This document shows positions 28,706 through 37,815 of a stretch of 64,000 bases of DNA, piece by piece. Each line of letters opens with the position of its first letter. Positions within the stretch are counted from its first letter, which is position 1. The position numbers and the translations under genes were made by a program. Origin of the DNA: Desulforapulum autotrophicum HRM2 (GTDB lineage: Bacteria; Desulfobacterota; Desulfobacteria; Desulfobacterales; Desulfobacteraceae); assembly GCF_000020365.1 (NCBI RefSeq), contig NC_012108.1, forward strand, positions 4,906,001 through 4,970,000, written 5' to 3'. The notes beneath the pieces were generated by a model that searched no databases, was not told where the DNA came from, and was given only the letters and a program-made list of their open reading frames with translations.

Positions 28706-29125
28706 CTACTGATTCAAGTTTGTCATTTCATTTCCCATCCGGGTCATTGCTTCCTGCACCCTGGGGTCCATCATATACTGGGTCACCTTCATCATGGCCG
28801 CTGGAATCTTTGCAGACACTTCTTCCATCCGCTTGATATCTGCCTCCATTCCCCCAGGCAGTTTACCCTGTTTATATTCTGGATAGTTTTTCTGAAACTC
28901 CTGCAGCTCTGGAATCAATTTTTTCATCCCGTTGGTGTACTGTTCAATGACACCAACCACATCATCGGCATTTTTAGCATTTGCCAGCCCATTAACATAA
29001 TCTTCGGTCACGGCAGCTTGATTTTTTATAATTGATTTGGCCTCGCTGCTGCCATCTGAACCGCATGCTGAAACAAGAAAAAAAATGGACAAAACAACAA
29101 ACAGAATTCCATGATTACGTGTCAT
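28706..29125 (-). CDS. Hypothetical lipoprotein, 139 aa
   Basis: A small exported protein with the lipobox FLVSAC near residue 21. The mature part is helical (AAVTEDYVNGLANAKNADDVVGVIEQYTNGMKKLIPEL, AKIPAAMMKVTQYMMD). AGGAGA precedes the ATG. The function is unknown. It resembles small periplasmic helical lipoproteins, and I found no specific family. Confidence 0.65.
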   Translation of the reverse strand: MTRNHGILFVVLSIFFLVSACGSDGSSEAKSIIKNQAAVTEDYVNGLANAKNADDVVGVIEQYTNGMKKLIPELQEFQKNYPEYKQGKLPGGMEADIKRMEEVSAKIPAAMMKVTQYMMDPRVQEAMTRMGNEMTNLNQ

Positions 29126-29274
29126 CGGGACATCTCCTTTTTTATTTACAAACAGATAAAAATTATTGCAATGCGGTGCTGACCGGCACCGTGAATCACC
29201 AAAATCACAGGCTCGGCCACATGTGTTTTAATTATTGTATAGTCCTGAAAGGGTCAAAAGTATACTTGCCCCCT

Positions 29275-30873
29275 TCACAATTCGACATTCTTGAGTTTAC
29301 AATAATCCATATGCTCACACACATGGTCGGCAAACCCAACACCGGCTTCTTCATATAAATTGTATGCGGCATCAATCCCGGCATCTTTTAAAAGTTGCAT
29401 TTCATCCTCATAGCGGACAGACGCAGTGATTTGACCGTTGTAACCTCTTTCCTTCATCTGTTGAATTGAAAATATGCTTGTCCTGGGATCAGGCAGGGCC
29501 AGCATGACCAGACAAATCAGGCTTTTGGACGGTTCGACGCGTTTCCAGAAATCACTGTCGCCGGCGTCTCCAAAAAATACACGCCTTCCTTTTTTCCGGT
29601 GTTCTTCCACTTTTTCCGTGTTAAAATCAATACCGATCACTATATCACCGTATCGACGCCTTAATTCATCATAGGCGCTCGTTCCGACGCCGCCCATACC
29701 AAGAATCGCAATTTCAGCGTCGCCCGGATCAATGAGCGCGTCTTCCGGCAGTCGTATCGAAGTCTCGAAATATTTCAGATGATCTGAAATACGCGCATAT
29801 ATTTTGTGGGAAGCTGAATTCAAAGGTGCGGCCATGATAAAGGTCAGTGAAAGTGCAATGGCAATTACCACAAGCCATTCACTGCTGATCCAGCCGTTGG
29901 CAACTCCGATAGAGCCGACAATAAGACCAAACTCACTGTAATTGGACAAACTGAGGGAGGCAAGCAGCGATGTGCGGGCGCGTAGCTTGAAACGGGTAAG
30001 AAGGATAAAAAACAAACCGGTCTTGAACGGCATGATCAGAGCCAGCAGCAGCGCAATTATGAAACCTGTGAGTGTTGGAGAGCCGGAAATGCCGATATTT
30101 AAAAAAAAACCGATCAAAAACAGATCTTTAAATCCAAGCAACCTGTCGGCCAGTTCCGGGGCCTTGGGGTGAGTGGCGAAAAGCATTCCCACCACCAACG
30201 CCCCAAGGTCACCTTTCAAACCGACAAATTCAAATCCGCTGTACCCGCCAACCGTCATCAGGATACCGAAGAGCATCAGCAGTTCGCCATGACCACACAT
30301 GGCCATGAGTCTTCCAAGAATAGGTCTTGCAATAATAAGCGAAACCAAAAAAGGCACGGCCCATACGGAAGGAATTTTTCCTGTGGACACCGCCAAAAAG
30401 ATGACCGCGATAATATCCTGCATAATCAGTATGCCGATTGCTGCAGCCGCATGCCTCGAGGCCATCTCCTTTTTTCCCTCTATCACTTTCACGGCAAAGA
30501 CCGTGCTGGAAAAACTCAGGGCGAACGCGATCAGCAACGATGTCTGCCAGGTCAATTGGTCAAAAAGGGGTATTCCTGAAAAACCAAGCATCCAGACCAC
30601 AGAGGCGAAAAAAATAACTGTTACAATCATGTGAATGGATGTGCCTGCCCAGACTTCGGGTTTTGCAAGGCTTTTAATTTTCAGCTTCAGTCCGATGGTG
30701 AACAGGAGCAGCGTAACACCGGCATCGGCTACGGATCCCAGCAGTTCTCCGCCCGTAACACCGAAACTGTTCAGTGCAAATCCGGCCAGCAGATATCCCA
30801 CAAGGGGAGGCAGACCGATTCTGCTGATAACAGCACCAAATAGGAATGCCGCCAAAATCCATAATGGGTTCAT
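29275..30873 (-). CDS. CPA2-family monovalent cation:proton antiporter with TrkA-N domain (KefB/YbaL-like)
   Basis: A 532-residue membrane protein. About 12 hydrophobic segments span residues 1-360 (ILAAFLFGAVISRIGLPPLVGYLLAGF at the start; FALSFSSTVFAVKVIEGK; GVANGWISSEWLVVIAIALSLTF). A cytosolic RCK/TrkA-N domain follows with the nucleotide motif ILGMGGVGTSAYDELRRRYG and VIGIDFN, FFGDAGDSDFW. It exports K+ or Na+ in exchange for H+, probably under control of NAD(H) or glutathione. It stands alone. Confidence 0.9.
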   Translation of the reverse strand: MNPLWILAAFLFGAVISRIGLPPLVGYLLAGFALNSFGVTGGELLGSVADAGVTLLLFTIGLKLKIKSLAKPEVWAGTSIHMIVTVIFFASVVWMLGFSGIPLFDQLTWQTSLLIAFALSFSSTVFAVKVIEGKKEMASRHAAAAIGILIMQDIIAVIFLAVSTGKIPSVWAVPFLVSLIIARPILGRLMAMCGHGELLMLFGILMTVGGYSGFEFVGLKGDLGALVVGMLFATHPKAPELADRLLGFKDLFLIGFFLNIGISGSPTLTGFIIALLLALIMPFKTGLFFILLTRFKLRARTSLLASLSLSNYSEFGLIVGSIGVANGWISSEWLVVIAIALSLTFIMAAPLNSASHKIYARISDHLKYFETSIRLPEDALIDPGDAEIAILGMGGVGTSAYDELRRRYGDIVIGIDFNTEKVEEHRKKGRRVFFGDAGDSDFWKRVEPSKSLICLVMLALPDPRTSIFSIQQMKERGYNGQITASVRYEDEMQLLKDAGIDAAYNLYEEAGVGFADHVCEHMDYCKLKNVEL

Positions 30874-31259
30874 GTATTGAATATCCTATAAGAAAAAAAT
30901 ACGATCATTACGGTTAGAGTCCCTTTCTCTCAAACCAGACAAACAAAGCAATTGTCCCTGCAAAGAATGCAGGAACGATTGCCCACTGCGATTGTGGCTC
31001 GCTGCCGGCCCAATGGACTGCCGAATCCCTTTTCAAGATATCTTAGTACATCGCTTCTATTTCACCCAGTTTTGCCGCTGCCAGTTCGTAAGGTTTGTTT
31101 ACCCGGCCGCCAGTTCAAGCTGGGTTTTTGCCATAAAACAACTGCAATAGTCTTTCTGAGTGGATTCCCCCAACACTTAAGGCGTTATCCAGGACCTTGC
31201 GTATCTGTTTCAGTCCTTTTTGGGCGTAGGCGTCCAGTGCTTCTTTAAACAAACCTTGT
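30874..31259. other. Intergenic region with a small coding remnant
   Basis: The minus strand at 31115-31257 has a frame reading QGLFKEALDAYAQKGL, then QIRKVLDNALSVGGIHSERL and a stop, without a start codon of its own. It begins where the methyltransferase gene ends and looks like the 3' end of a lost gene; I do not recognise the family. The rest (30874-31114) has nothing clear. Confidence 0.35.
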
Positions 31260-32144
31260 TTACCGGTTCAATCGGTCATGGATGGTGCGGATGTAGTCCG
31301 GAGTGGTGCCGCAGCATCCGCCGACCACTTCGATGCCCAGGGATTTCATTTTCATGATATTGTCCGCAAAAAAATCAGCTGTTTCCGGGTAGGTCACGGT
31401 CTGGTCCGGCCCGGCCTGGGGCATCCCGGCATTGGGCTGGATCATGACGGGGGTGTCCACAGCGTCCCGGATAACACCTGCCAGTTCTACCATGGTATCG
31501 CTGCCCATGGAGCAGTTGGCGCCTACAACAAAAGCGCCTTCACCTGCAAGGGTTTTCATGGACTCGGCCGGCGGGTTGCCCATGATGGTGAAAAATCCTT
31601 TGGGGGTCTGTTTGAAGGTCATGGTGCAGGCAATGGGGATATCTGTTACCGATCGAATCCCACGGATCGCTGCCAGGGCCATGTTGAGGTCGAACTGGGT
31701 TTCAATGATGAAAATATCCACCCCCGCATGGGCCAGTACCTCGGCCTGCTCCTTGAAACAGGCCTGGGCGTCCTCCTGGGACAAGGGGCCCATGGGGGCC
31801 AGCATGTCACCCGCTTCGCCAATGTCCCCTGCAATAAATTTTCCGGGGCCCCAGACCTCTTTTGCATCCTTTGCAACCTTTACGCCGGCCCGGTTGATCT
31901 CCTCCATGCCTTCGGTGACGGCCATTTTGGCCAGTTTGATGGCCGAAGCCCCGAAGGTGTTGGTGGTGGCCATATCGGCCCCGGCCTTATAATAGGCCTG
32001 GTGCACCTCTTGAATGGCTTCGGGACGGGTAAGATTCCAACGTTCAGGGGCGTCTCCGCCCTGCAGTCCTCTGGCAATGAGCATGGACCCCATGCCGCCG
32101 TCAAATAGCAGGCCCCGGGTTTTAATGGTCTCTATAATATTCAA
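31260..32144 (-). CDS. Homocysteine S-methyltransferase-fold protein (betaine-homocysteine methyltransferase type)
   Basis: A 294-residue TIM-barrel protein: LLFDGGMGSMLIARGL at the start, FGASAIKLAKMAVTEG, and zinc ligands in VVGANCSMGSDTM and VVGGCCGTTPDYI. The layout matches the N-terminal domain of MetH and stand-alone members found near MttB-type methyltransferases in sulfate reducers. It would move a methyl group between a donor and homocysteine, or act as a partner for a corrinoid or folate protein. No corrinoid-protein gene is adjacent. Confidence 0.85.
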   Translation of the reverse strand: MNIIETIKTRGLLFDGGMGSMLIARGLQGGDAPERWNLTRPEAIQEVHQAYYKAGADMATTNTFGASAIKLAKMAVTEGMEEINRAGVKVAKDAKEVWGPGKFIAGDIGEAGDMLAPMGPLSQEDAQACFKEQAEVLAHAGVDIFIIETQFDLNMALAAIRGIRSVTDIPIACTMTFKQTPKGFFTIMGNPPAESMKTLAGEGAFVVGANCSMGSDTMVELAGVIRDAVDTPVMIQPNAGMPQAGPDQTVTYPETADFFADNIMKMKSLGIEVVGGCCGTTPDYIRTIHDRLNR

Positions 32145-32280
32145 TTTGTATCTGTCTCCTGAAAATAGCGTCGGTTGTCACGGAAAAGTTAATCTACACG
32201 GGTTTTGCCTATTTTTCAAGTCGAGCATCAGATAGGAGTACCAGGAAAAAGACAATCCTTTTTTTATGTATTTTTCAAGA

Positions 32281-32310
32281 CGCAGGTCCCTACACGGTGC
32301 GAGACCTGCG
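32281..32310. repeat. Strong inverted repeat
   Basis: CGCAGGTC (32281-32288) and GACCTGCG (32303-32310) form an 8-bp perfect stem with a 14-base loop. No T-run follows on either strand, so it is not a standard terminator. It lies just past the membrane-protein remnant. Confidence 0.4.
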
Positions 32311-32318
32311 CGCAACAT

Positions 32319-32435
32319 TTAAATGTACATAAAAAGAAAGCCCACAATGAGAAAATAGAAGCACATGAACATGGAAAGGAACATGGAGCGGACCAGGTCT
32401 ACCTTGATCCCCAGGATACCTGTCCTTCGCAAAAA
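32319..32435 (-). pseudogene. C-terminal remnant of a membrane protein
   Basis: The minus strand has a frame of about 38 residues, TGILGIKVDLVRSMFLSMFM and then CFYFLIVGFLFMYI, ending in TAA at 32319. A stop lies just before it, so it has no start. It has the look of the last membrane helix of a transporter. The family is not recognised. Confidence 0.4.
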
Positions 32436-32593
32436 TTAATCCGTGGTAAATTTGTCGAAAAGATATTCTCCTGTGTGCAGCGATTGAATGAAATACCCAC
32501 TGTTCAGTTTATTAGAAAGGACGGATTCAGTGTTAAATTTTTAATTGAGGTCGATTCTGAGTACTGATCAGCAAAGACCGTTCGATGCTTTTT

Positions 32594-32809
32594 TTATAAG
32601 AAACTCTCTTCGACCGGCCGGCGGAAACGGGTGTTGCCCTTCACTCATTCTCGCAGGCCGTCCATGGCCTGCTCCGAGGGAAATGGCAACTCCTTGGACC
32701 TCGTGTCCACCGTTGCCATTTAATCCGTTCAGTGCAACACCCGTTCCCACCGGCCTAATACTGTCGAGTTTTATGCTTCGTTGTGTCCGCCAGGACATGT
32801 GGGTTTATA
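32594..32809 (+). repeat. TTATA-bounded palindromic element, B type
   Basis: A 216-bp element that starts TTATAAGAAACTC and ends GAGTTTTATGCTTCGTTG, hairpin GTCCGCCAGGAC, ATGTGGG, TTTATA. Its core is a long imperfect palindrome: TCGAC/GTCGA, CCGGCGGAAACGGGTGTTGC (32613-32632) against GCAACACCCGTT...CCGG (about 32732-32753), and GGCAAC/GTTGCC. It is fused at its right end to element A1. Confidence 0.8.
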
Positions 32810-33107
32810 AGAAACGCATGTCGAAACATCATTGTGAAAGTCTCGACTTTCGAGCCCTCTTTGGTTTCCCTGATCGGAACATTGTAAACCAAAGGGGATA
32901 GGATTTTTGCCCTTCCAGGCGTTAAGAAGCGCAGGCTGTTTGAGGACTTTAGCCCGCAGTTCCTGCGCTTTAGTCTGGAAGGGCAGAAATCCCCCCGACG
33001 TTTACCGTTCCGGTCAAGGTAACCAAAGGGGGCGGAATGGTACTATCGCCTGCCCTGTATCATCGTGTTTCATATTTCGTTGTGTCCGCTAGGACATGTG
33101 GGTTATA
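32805..33107 (+). repeat. TTATA-bounded palindromic element, A type, copy A1
   Basis: A 303-bp element with nested palindromes: GAAACGC against CGTGTTTC; GATCGGAACATTGTAAACC against CGTTTACCGTTCCGGTC; GGATTTTTGCCCTTCCAG against CTGGAAGGGCAGAAATCC; and an inner AAGCGCAGG/CCTGCGCTT. The 3' hairpin GTCCGCTAGGAC and ATGTGGG precede TTATA. It differs from copy A2 at a single visible base (A versus G near 33017). A 61-residue frame inside is just a by-product. Confidence 0.9.
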
Positions 33108-33196
33108 TGAAACACTCGCCAAAGCATTGTCAATGAAGGTGTTTCAAAATTCGTTGAGGCCGGAGCCATACCTCGTTCCGGCCGTGCCGGCTTATA
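33103..33196 (+). repeat. TTATA-bounded palindromic element, copy R3
   Basis: A 94-bp unit fused to the right end of A1, sharing TTATA. It has GAAACAC/GTGTTTC arms, TTCGTTG, a GCCGGA/TCCGGC hairpin, GTGCCGGC and TTATA. It is about 90 percent like R2 and more distant from R1. It abuts a decayed transposase fragment on its right. Confidence 0.85.
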
Positions 33197-33400
33197 TCAG
33201 AACGATTTAAGTTTTCAGGCCGAACGGTTCGTTCAGAAACCTCGAACCCCAGGCTGAGCAATTCCCCATGAATCCTGGGCGCACCCCAGTTTGGATTGGC
33301 TGCAGCCATTCTCCAGACCAGATCACGGATTTCACGACTAACTTGAGGCCTTCCCGGGCCTTTGGATTTGAATTTCCAGAAAAGTTCGAAGTTCAAAAGG
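33197..33400 (-). pseudogene. rve-type transposase fragment (helix-turn-helix part)
   Basis: The minus strand reads FELFWKFKSKGPGRP, QVSREIRDLVWRMAAANPNWGAPRIHG, ELLSLGFEVSERTV and then runs out at the R3 element. The same stretch occurs in the longer copy at 44807-45549. The catalytic domain is missing, so it is a dead remnant. Confidence 0.75.
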
Positions 33401-33516
33401 TCTGTATATCTGCGCCCTGTATTTACAGGCTATTTATTTGGTTTGAAAAAATATTCCAAAAATGAAGGTAAACGTCGTCAGCAGATATTTCCCATAGCTG
33501 TCCTTTAAAATGGATT

Positions 33517-36500
33517 TTATTTTTTAGCGCTCAGCATGATCTGGGCATTGGGAAGCGCGTAAATCGTCCGGGCAGGCTTTCGACCTCCGGCCCCAGGGGT
33601 AAGATACTGGGCGCAGACAACCTCGCTGTTTTTCAGATCAAGTACAATGGTGTTATCCTTGGCCTGGGTTAAATCGTGACCAGTGACATCGGTCCATTTG
33701 TTGAATACCCAGTCTCCATATTTTGGCTGGGCAGTTATTGTAACCTGACCATTCCAATCCGACGAATAACACCTTAAAAATGAGCCTCTTGCGTCCTGTC
33801 TCAGGTTTCTGTCCGGTTTCTCTACAATGAAGTAGGGTTCAAAATCCGCTTCAGAGGCTGTTGTCAAACCTGAGTTGTCCGATTGAATTGCAGTTACAAT
33901 AATTTCCTTATAAACGATGGAATCAGAGCTTTTGAAATAGTCGTAACTCAACTCGAGCCTAAGATGGGTGATATCAACATCTCCGCCATTGTTGGGATAC
34001 CCGGACTTGGAGATCTGCAAATCCGACCACACAGAAGGGCGACTGTAGAGCATCATGTCTGACAACGCATCTCCTTCCAGCAGAGATCGCAGTAGAGATT
34101 CACTGGCAGCGCTGGGTGTACTGTGGTCTACAAGGTCCGTACCAGGGTGATATCTTGCGCGCCAAACCAGGGGATTGCCGCCGTCTATGTGTTGGTGTAG
34201 AAACTGATACACGTTTCCAGCTGATTTGATCCAAGAGATACCAGGATGACTGAAAGTCAGATCAATGTATGCATTTGGTGGATATTTGCCTTTTACCGGG
34301 GTTGTTTTAATATCTCCCTTTCTATCTTTCTCACTGTACATCAGAATCCGGAGGTCAATGATTCGAAGATTTTCTTCGTTCGGGAGGTAGCGAGCAAAAT
34401 CCACCGTGATCGTTTGACCGCGATTCAGTCGTTTTAAATCATCATCTAAAAGAAGGTATTCGAACCGAAACGAACCTTCACGGGCCCGTTCGTTATACCC
34501 TTGAAAAATCTGGCTCGCAATTTCGGCCAGTTTTTCTTTATAGACGACAGAATAGGTCTGCATAAATGTCTGTGCAGACAGTTTGTCCCAGGAGTCGACA
34601 CCGGCCAGTTGTTCGAGCCTCTTGATCAATTGCTTAAAATCCAGGGGCTGGGTGTAGGGTTCAAGGAGCCTATACTCGTACGCTTTGGCCATGTAATAAT
34701 GGTATTTTAACAATCGATCGTAAGTGCGCCTCTCCATGTCCTCCAGGTAACTTATCGTCCGTTTGTCCAAACCTCTTTGCACTTTTTCCATATCGAGATA
34801 CATGGCATCAACAGCTAAAATGCTGCGGTTCACGAAATTTGAAAGCGATGATGCGTCCTGCATGGCAGTGGCCAGTTTTTCGGCAAAATTTCTTTTCTGC
34901 TCAATGATATTTTTAATTTCCTGCACCAATCCCTGGTATTCTTTGGACTGGCTTTTAAGTTTTTCGAGTTCGGCGATCATTTTGGAATCGGGTACACTTT
35001 GTTTCTCCATGAAACCCTGTATATCTTTTAAACCGGCTGAAAGAGCAGAAGCCGATTTGCGTGCCGAATTCAAATAATTGATCTTTTTGGACAGGGAACC
35101 TCGTGGATCGGCTGTTTGAAGTTTTTTCTTATCCGTCATCTTGTCTTTAAGATCGCCGGCAGCATTGTCATAGCTGGAATTCAAAAAGGTTGTCGTGATA
35201 TCGGCTGCCCCAATAATGGTTTCCCAGGGTTTATCAGGATCAAGGTCACTTAACAATGTCATGCCACTTCCAACCATACCCATCGCCGGCTGATAGACTG
35301 GAATCATTGAGATAATGGTGCCGCTTATTTTCAGACTCAGCCGTGTCATGGTGAGCCAGGCCGGCGGGGCAGATTTATTCTTGAGTTCTTCCTCTTTTGC
35401 CTGCAACTTGAACTGGACTTCCACCGTTTTTTTCTGCAGGTTTTCCGCCTGGGTTGTTAGAGCTGAGATCTTAGATATCGTCTCATCGTATTGAGATATG
35501 GCAGCCTCAATATCTTTTTCAAGTTGAGAACGGGCCGATTCCAATGCATGAAATGTCTTTTCTGCTGAAGACGCCTTGTTTTTGATACAGTAGATGTAAT
35601 AAAGTATGCTTGATGCACGGTCAATTTCATTTGAAAATATGGTTCTATTGACCTCAAAGCTGAGAAGCGGTACCCATCCTGCTGGGTTGCCGAAGTAATC
35701 AAGGTTGTTCCTGATCCTATGCAGTAAAATCTGCATTTCATCGTGAATCTGTTCCAGTTCAAACGGGTCTGTTTGCTGCAACAATTTCCAAGATGGGTCT
35801 GACCGATATCCATCCAAAAATTTGCAATAATTTTCCAGTCGGGATCCGGCTCGTTTGATCCGGTTACCCAGGTAATCGTCTTTGGCGTAGTTGAGAAGTT
35901 TGGTCATCAAAATTGGATTCAGCCAGGCATATCGGTTTCCTTCGGTTCGATATGCACCAGTTGCGCCATAGGGTTTCTCTGGATATTTGACATCTTCATT
36001 TTTTCCAGATTTGCTTTCATGTTTCCCTATCTCAATAAATCGGGCGGCAAACATGTAATATGCTTTGTATTTAATGGATTTTATGGGTCTACCTGCAACT
36101 CCGCCTCGGTAATAACCCCCAGGGGGGTTAGGCGCCGCACCGGCTTTACCGCCGGCAATAAAAAAATCGTTGAACAAATCAACAGTGGACGTCAGCACAC
36201 CACCGTTGCCGCCTTCACCAGGCTTTCCAGAAGGTACCGCAGGCTTGCCGTCGCCCGGCCATCCATTTTCAGTACCGTTGCTGAAGGCTTTAATTGGAAT
36301 ACCCAGGAATGACTGGCAATAGGCAATCTGGTATATAATCCACCAATCACCGGGCGCGGTCTTCTTGAAACTGATACCTGAATCCTTCCATTGAAAATCT
36401 TTCCAATACTGGTCAATGCTGGGACCGTTGGTTCCATTTTTACCCACCCCACCCGCCTGACCCGGACCTCCACTCAAGTCAAAGCGTTTGACATTCGCCG

Positions 36501-37632
36501 GCGCTGGATCGGACCGAAGAGAACCAAGATTCAGCGTGATATCCCCAGCGGTGAGGCCATCCTCCCCAGGTTGGCTCGTACCGGGTTTTTCCGTTCTCTC
36601 CCATGGAGTGGTTTTGATCTGTGCCACATCTCCTTCAAACCGCAGCTCTTTTGCATGGATAAAAATATTTGTCTGATACAGCCGCAGGGGACTTCGAACA
36701 GCCATCGTTTCAGCATAAATTTCAAAGCGCTCAATATCCTGAGCACCGTTAAACGTTGCATAGAGACCGTATGGATCGTCATCACTATCAAAAACGATCG
36801 TTTTCCCAATAATTTGAACCTTACGGAGCGTTACAGCGGCTTCTATGGTCGGCCTCTTGTAGTTAAAAACAAATCCAGGATCCTGAAAATGGGTATGTTC
36901 GACTTTCTCTTGAATGATTTCTGGTTTCCCAAAATCTATTATTTCAGGCACAACATGGCTCTCCAGGCCAAAAACCGTTTGTTCGAGAGATAGATTGACA
37001 AGCGGCGTTAGCTCAAATGCATGAAAAAGCGGAGGCTGGCTCGAATTGTCTGTAATTGTCACTGTAAATGGAAATTTATCGTTCAGGTCTGGGCTATAAC
37101 AGAACAACCAACTTGTATCAGATGACCGTTCAATCGTCAGGTTTCCTTTGGGTAAAGGTTCAGCACTGACAGATAGTTCGACATCCAGATTCTTCCCCAC
37201 GCTGATAAAAAATTCACATTTGCTGCCGTGCCACACGCGTAAAGGAGGAATTTCATCAAGGTTGAATAACCGTACCGGCAATAGTCCCGTTTCCGGATAC
37301 TTACCAGCAAAAGCATCGGATGCCATGGCAGCATTTAACAGATAACGGGCCGCCTGGGGCGGGGAATCAATAACTTTCTGAAATTCCCTCTGTTGCATCA
37401 TTTCATGCAGCTGATTGTGCATATGCTGATCTAACTGGCTTTCAGCATCGTGTTTCGGCTCCCCAGCAAGAGTGCTCCGGGATTTGCCTTTTTCTGGTAG
37501 GGCCTTTACCCGAAGTGGTTTAGAGCTGATCACATCCTTGCTTTCCTGAGTGATCATCTTTTCTATAAGATTTAAACTTCTCGTTGGTGGGGATTTTCCA
37601 CTATACTTTTTTTCATTTGATTCCTTACCCAT
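33517..37632 (-). CDS. Very large uncharacterised protein, 1371 aa, helical with a hydrophobic segment
   Basis: I do not recognise this protein. No signal peptide is seen. A beta-rich first part (to about residue 370) is followed by two glycine-rich, collagen-like patches (GGPGQAGGVGKNGTNG near residue 390, GGVLTSTVDLFNDFFIAGGKAGAAPNPPGG near 490). From about 600 it is helical, with a coiled coil near 697-750, a hydrophobic stretch near 762-792 (SLKISGTIISMIPVYQ, then AMGMVGSGMTLL) and further coiled coil to about 1000. A C-terminal beta domain begins with LLDDDLKRLNRGQTITV. Coiled coil around a membrane-active segment recalls alpha-pore-forming or Tc-like toxins; this is only an analogy. A fragment of a close relative lies at 25358-25670. 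Confidence 0.7.
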   Translation of the reverse strand: MGKESNEKKYSGKSPPTRSLNLIEKMITQESKDVISSKPLRVKALPEKGKSRSTLAGEPKHDAESQLDQHMHNQLHEMMQQREFQKVIDSPPQAARYLLNAAMASDAFAGKYPETGLLPVRLFNLDEIPPLRVWHGSKCEFFISVGKNLDVELSVSAEPLPKGNLTIERSSDTSWLFCYSPDLNDKFPFTVTITDNSSQPPLFHAFELTPLVNLSLEQTVFGLESHVVPEIIDFGKPEIIQEKVEHTHFQDPGFVFNYKRPTIEAAVTLRKVQIIGKTIVFDSDDDPYGLYATFNGAQDIERFEIYAETMAVRSPLRLYQTNIFIHAKELRFEGDVAQIKTTPWERTEKPGTSQPGEDGLTAGDITLNLGSLRSDPAPANVKRFDLSGGPGQAGGVGKNGTNGPSIDQYWKDFQWKDSGISFKKTAPGDWWIIYQIAYCQSFLGIPIKAFSNGTENGWPGDGKPAVPSGKPGEGGNGGVLTSTVDLFNDFFIAGGKAGAAPNPPGGYYRGGVAGRPIKSIKYKAYYMFAARFIEIGKHESKSGKNEDVKYPEKPYGATGAYRTEGNRYAWLNPILMTKLLNYAKDDYLGNRIKRAGSRLENYCKFLDGYRSDPSWKLLQQTDPFELEQIHDEMQILLHRIRNNLDYFGNPAGWVPLLSFEVNRTIFSNEIDRASSILYYIYCIKNKASSAEKTFHALESARSQLEKDIEAAISQYDETISKISALTTQAENLQKKTVEVQFKLQAKEEELKNKSAPPAWLTMTRLSLKISGTIISMIPVYQPAMGMVGSGMTLLSDLDPDKPWETIIGAADITTTFLNSSYDNAAGDLKDKMTDKKKLQTADPRGSLSKKINYLNSARKSASALSAGLKDIQGFMEKQSVPDSKMIAELEKLKSQSKEYQGLVQEIKNIIEQKRNFAEKLATAMQDASSLSNFVNRSILAVDAMYLDMEKVQRGLDKRTISYLEDMERRTYDRLLKYHYYMAKAYEYRLLEPYTQPLDFKQLIKRLEQLAGVDSWDKLSAQTFMQTYSVVYKEKLAEIASQIFQGYNERAREGSFRFEYLLLDDDLKRLNRGQTITVDFARYLPNEENLRIIDLRILMYSEKDRKGDIKTTPVKGKYPPNAYIDLTFSHPGISWIKSAGNVYQFLHQHIDGGNPLVWRARYHPGTDLVDHSTPSAASESLLRSLLEGDALSDMMLYSRPSVWSDLQISKSGYPNNGGDVDITHLRLELSYDYFKSSDSIVYKEIIVTAIQSDNSGLTTASEADFEPYFIVEKPDRNLRQDARGSFLRCYSSDWNGQVTITAQPKYGDWVFNKWTDVTGHDLTQAKDNTIVLDLKNSEVVCAQYLTPGAGGRKPARTIYALPNAQIMLSAKK

Positions 37633-37815
37633 CAGTTTCTCTCCTTGACTATATTGTTACTGGCAGTGCTCTTGGGATTTCCTTATCATACCTTATTTGA
37701 CCTTGCACAGGGGAAGCCAGTCAAGCAATCGTGATTGTAATGTTGGTTAGTCGAACCCTTCTGACGATGAGTTTCAAACCCCAGGAGTTCAATTTTCCGA
37801 CGTCAGCTGACAAAA

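Noticed and set aside
31278-32108. A 276-codon plus-strand frame opposite the methyltransferase gene
   Set aside because: It is the antisense shadow of the homocysteine methyltransferase gene and has no family features.
32805-33107. A 61-residue frame inside A1 (and the identical one in A2 at 63489-63674)
   Set aside because: It is conserved only because the whole 303-bp element is conserved. It covers palindromic DNA and has no protein-like features.
32594-33196. Integron-like attC array
   Set aside because: The units are palindromic and in tandem, but the ends (TTATA) do not match the RYYYAAC/GTTRRRY cores, the units hold no cassette genes, and no integrase is present in the window.
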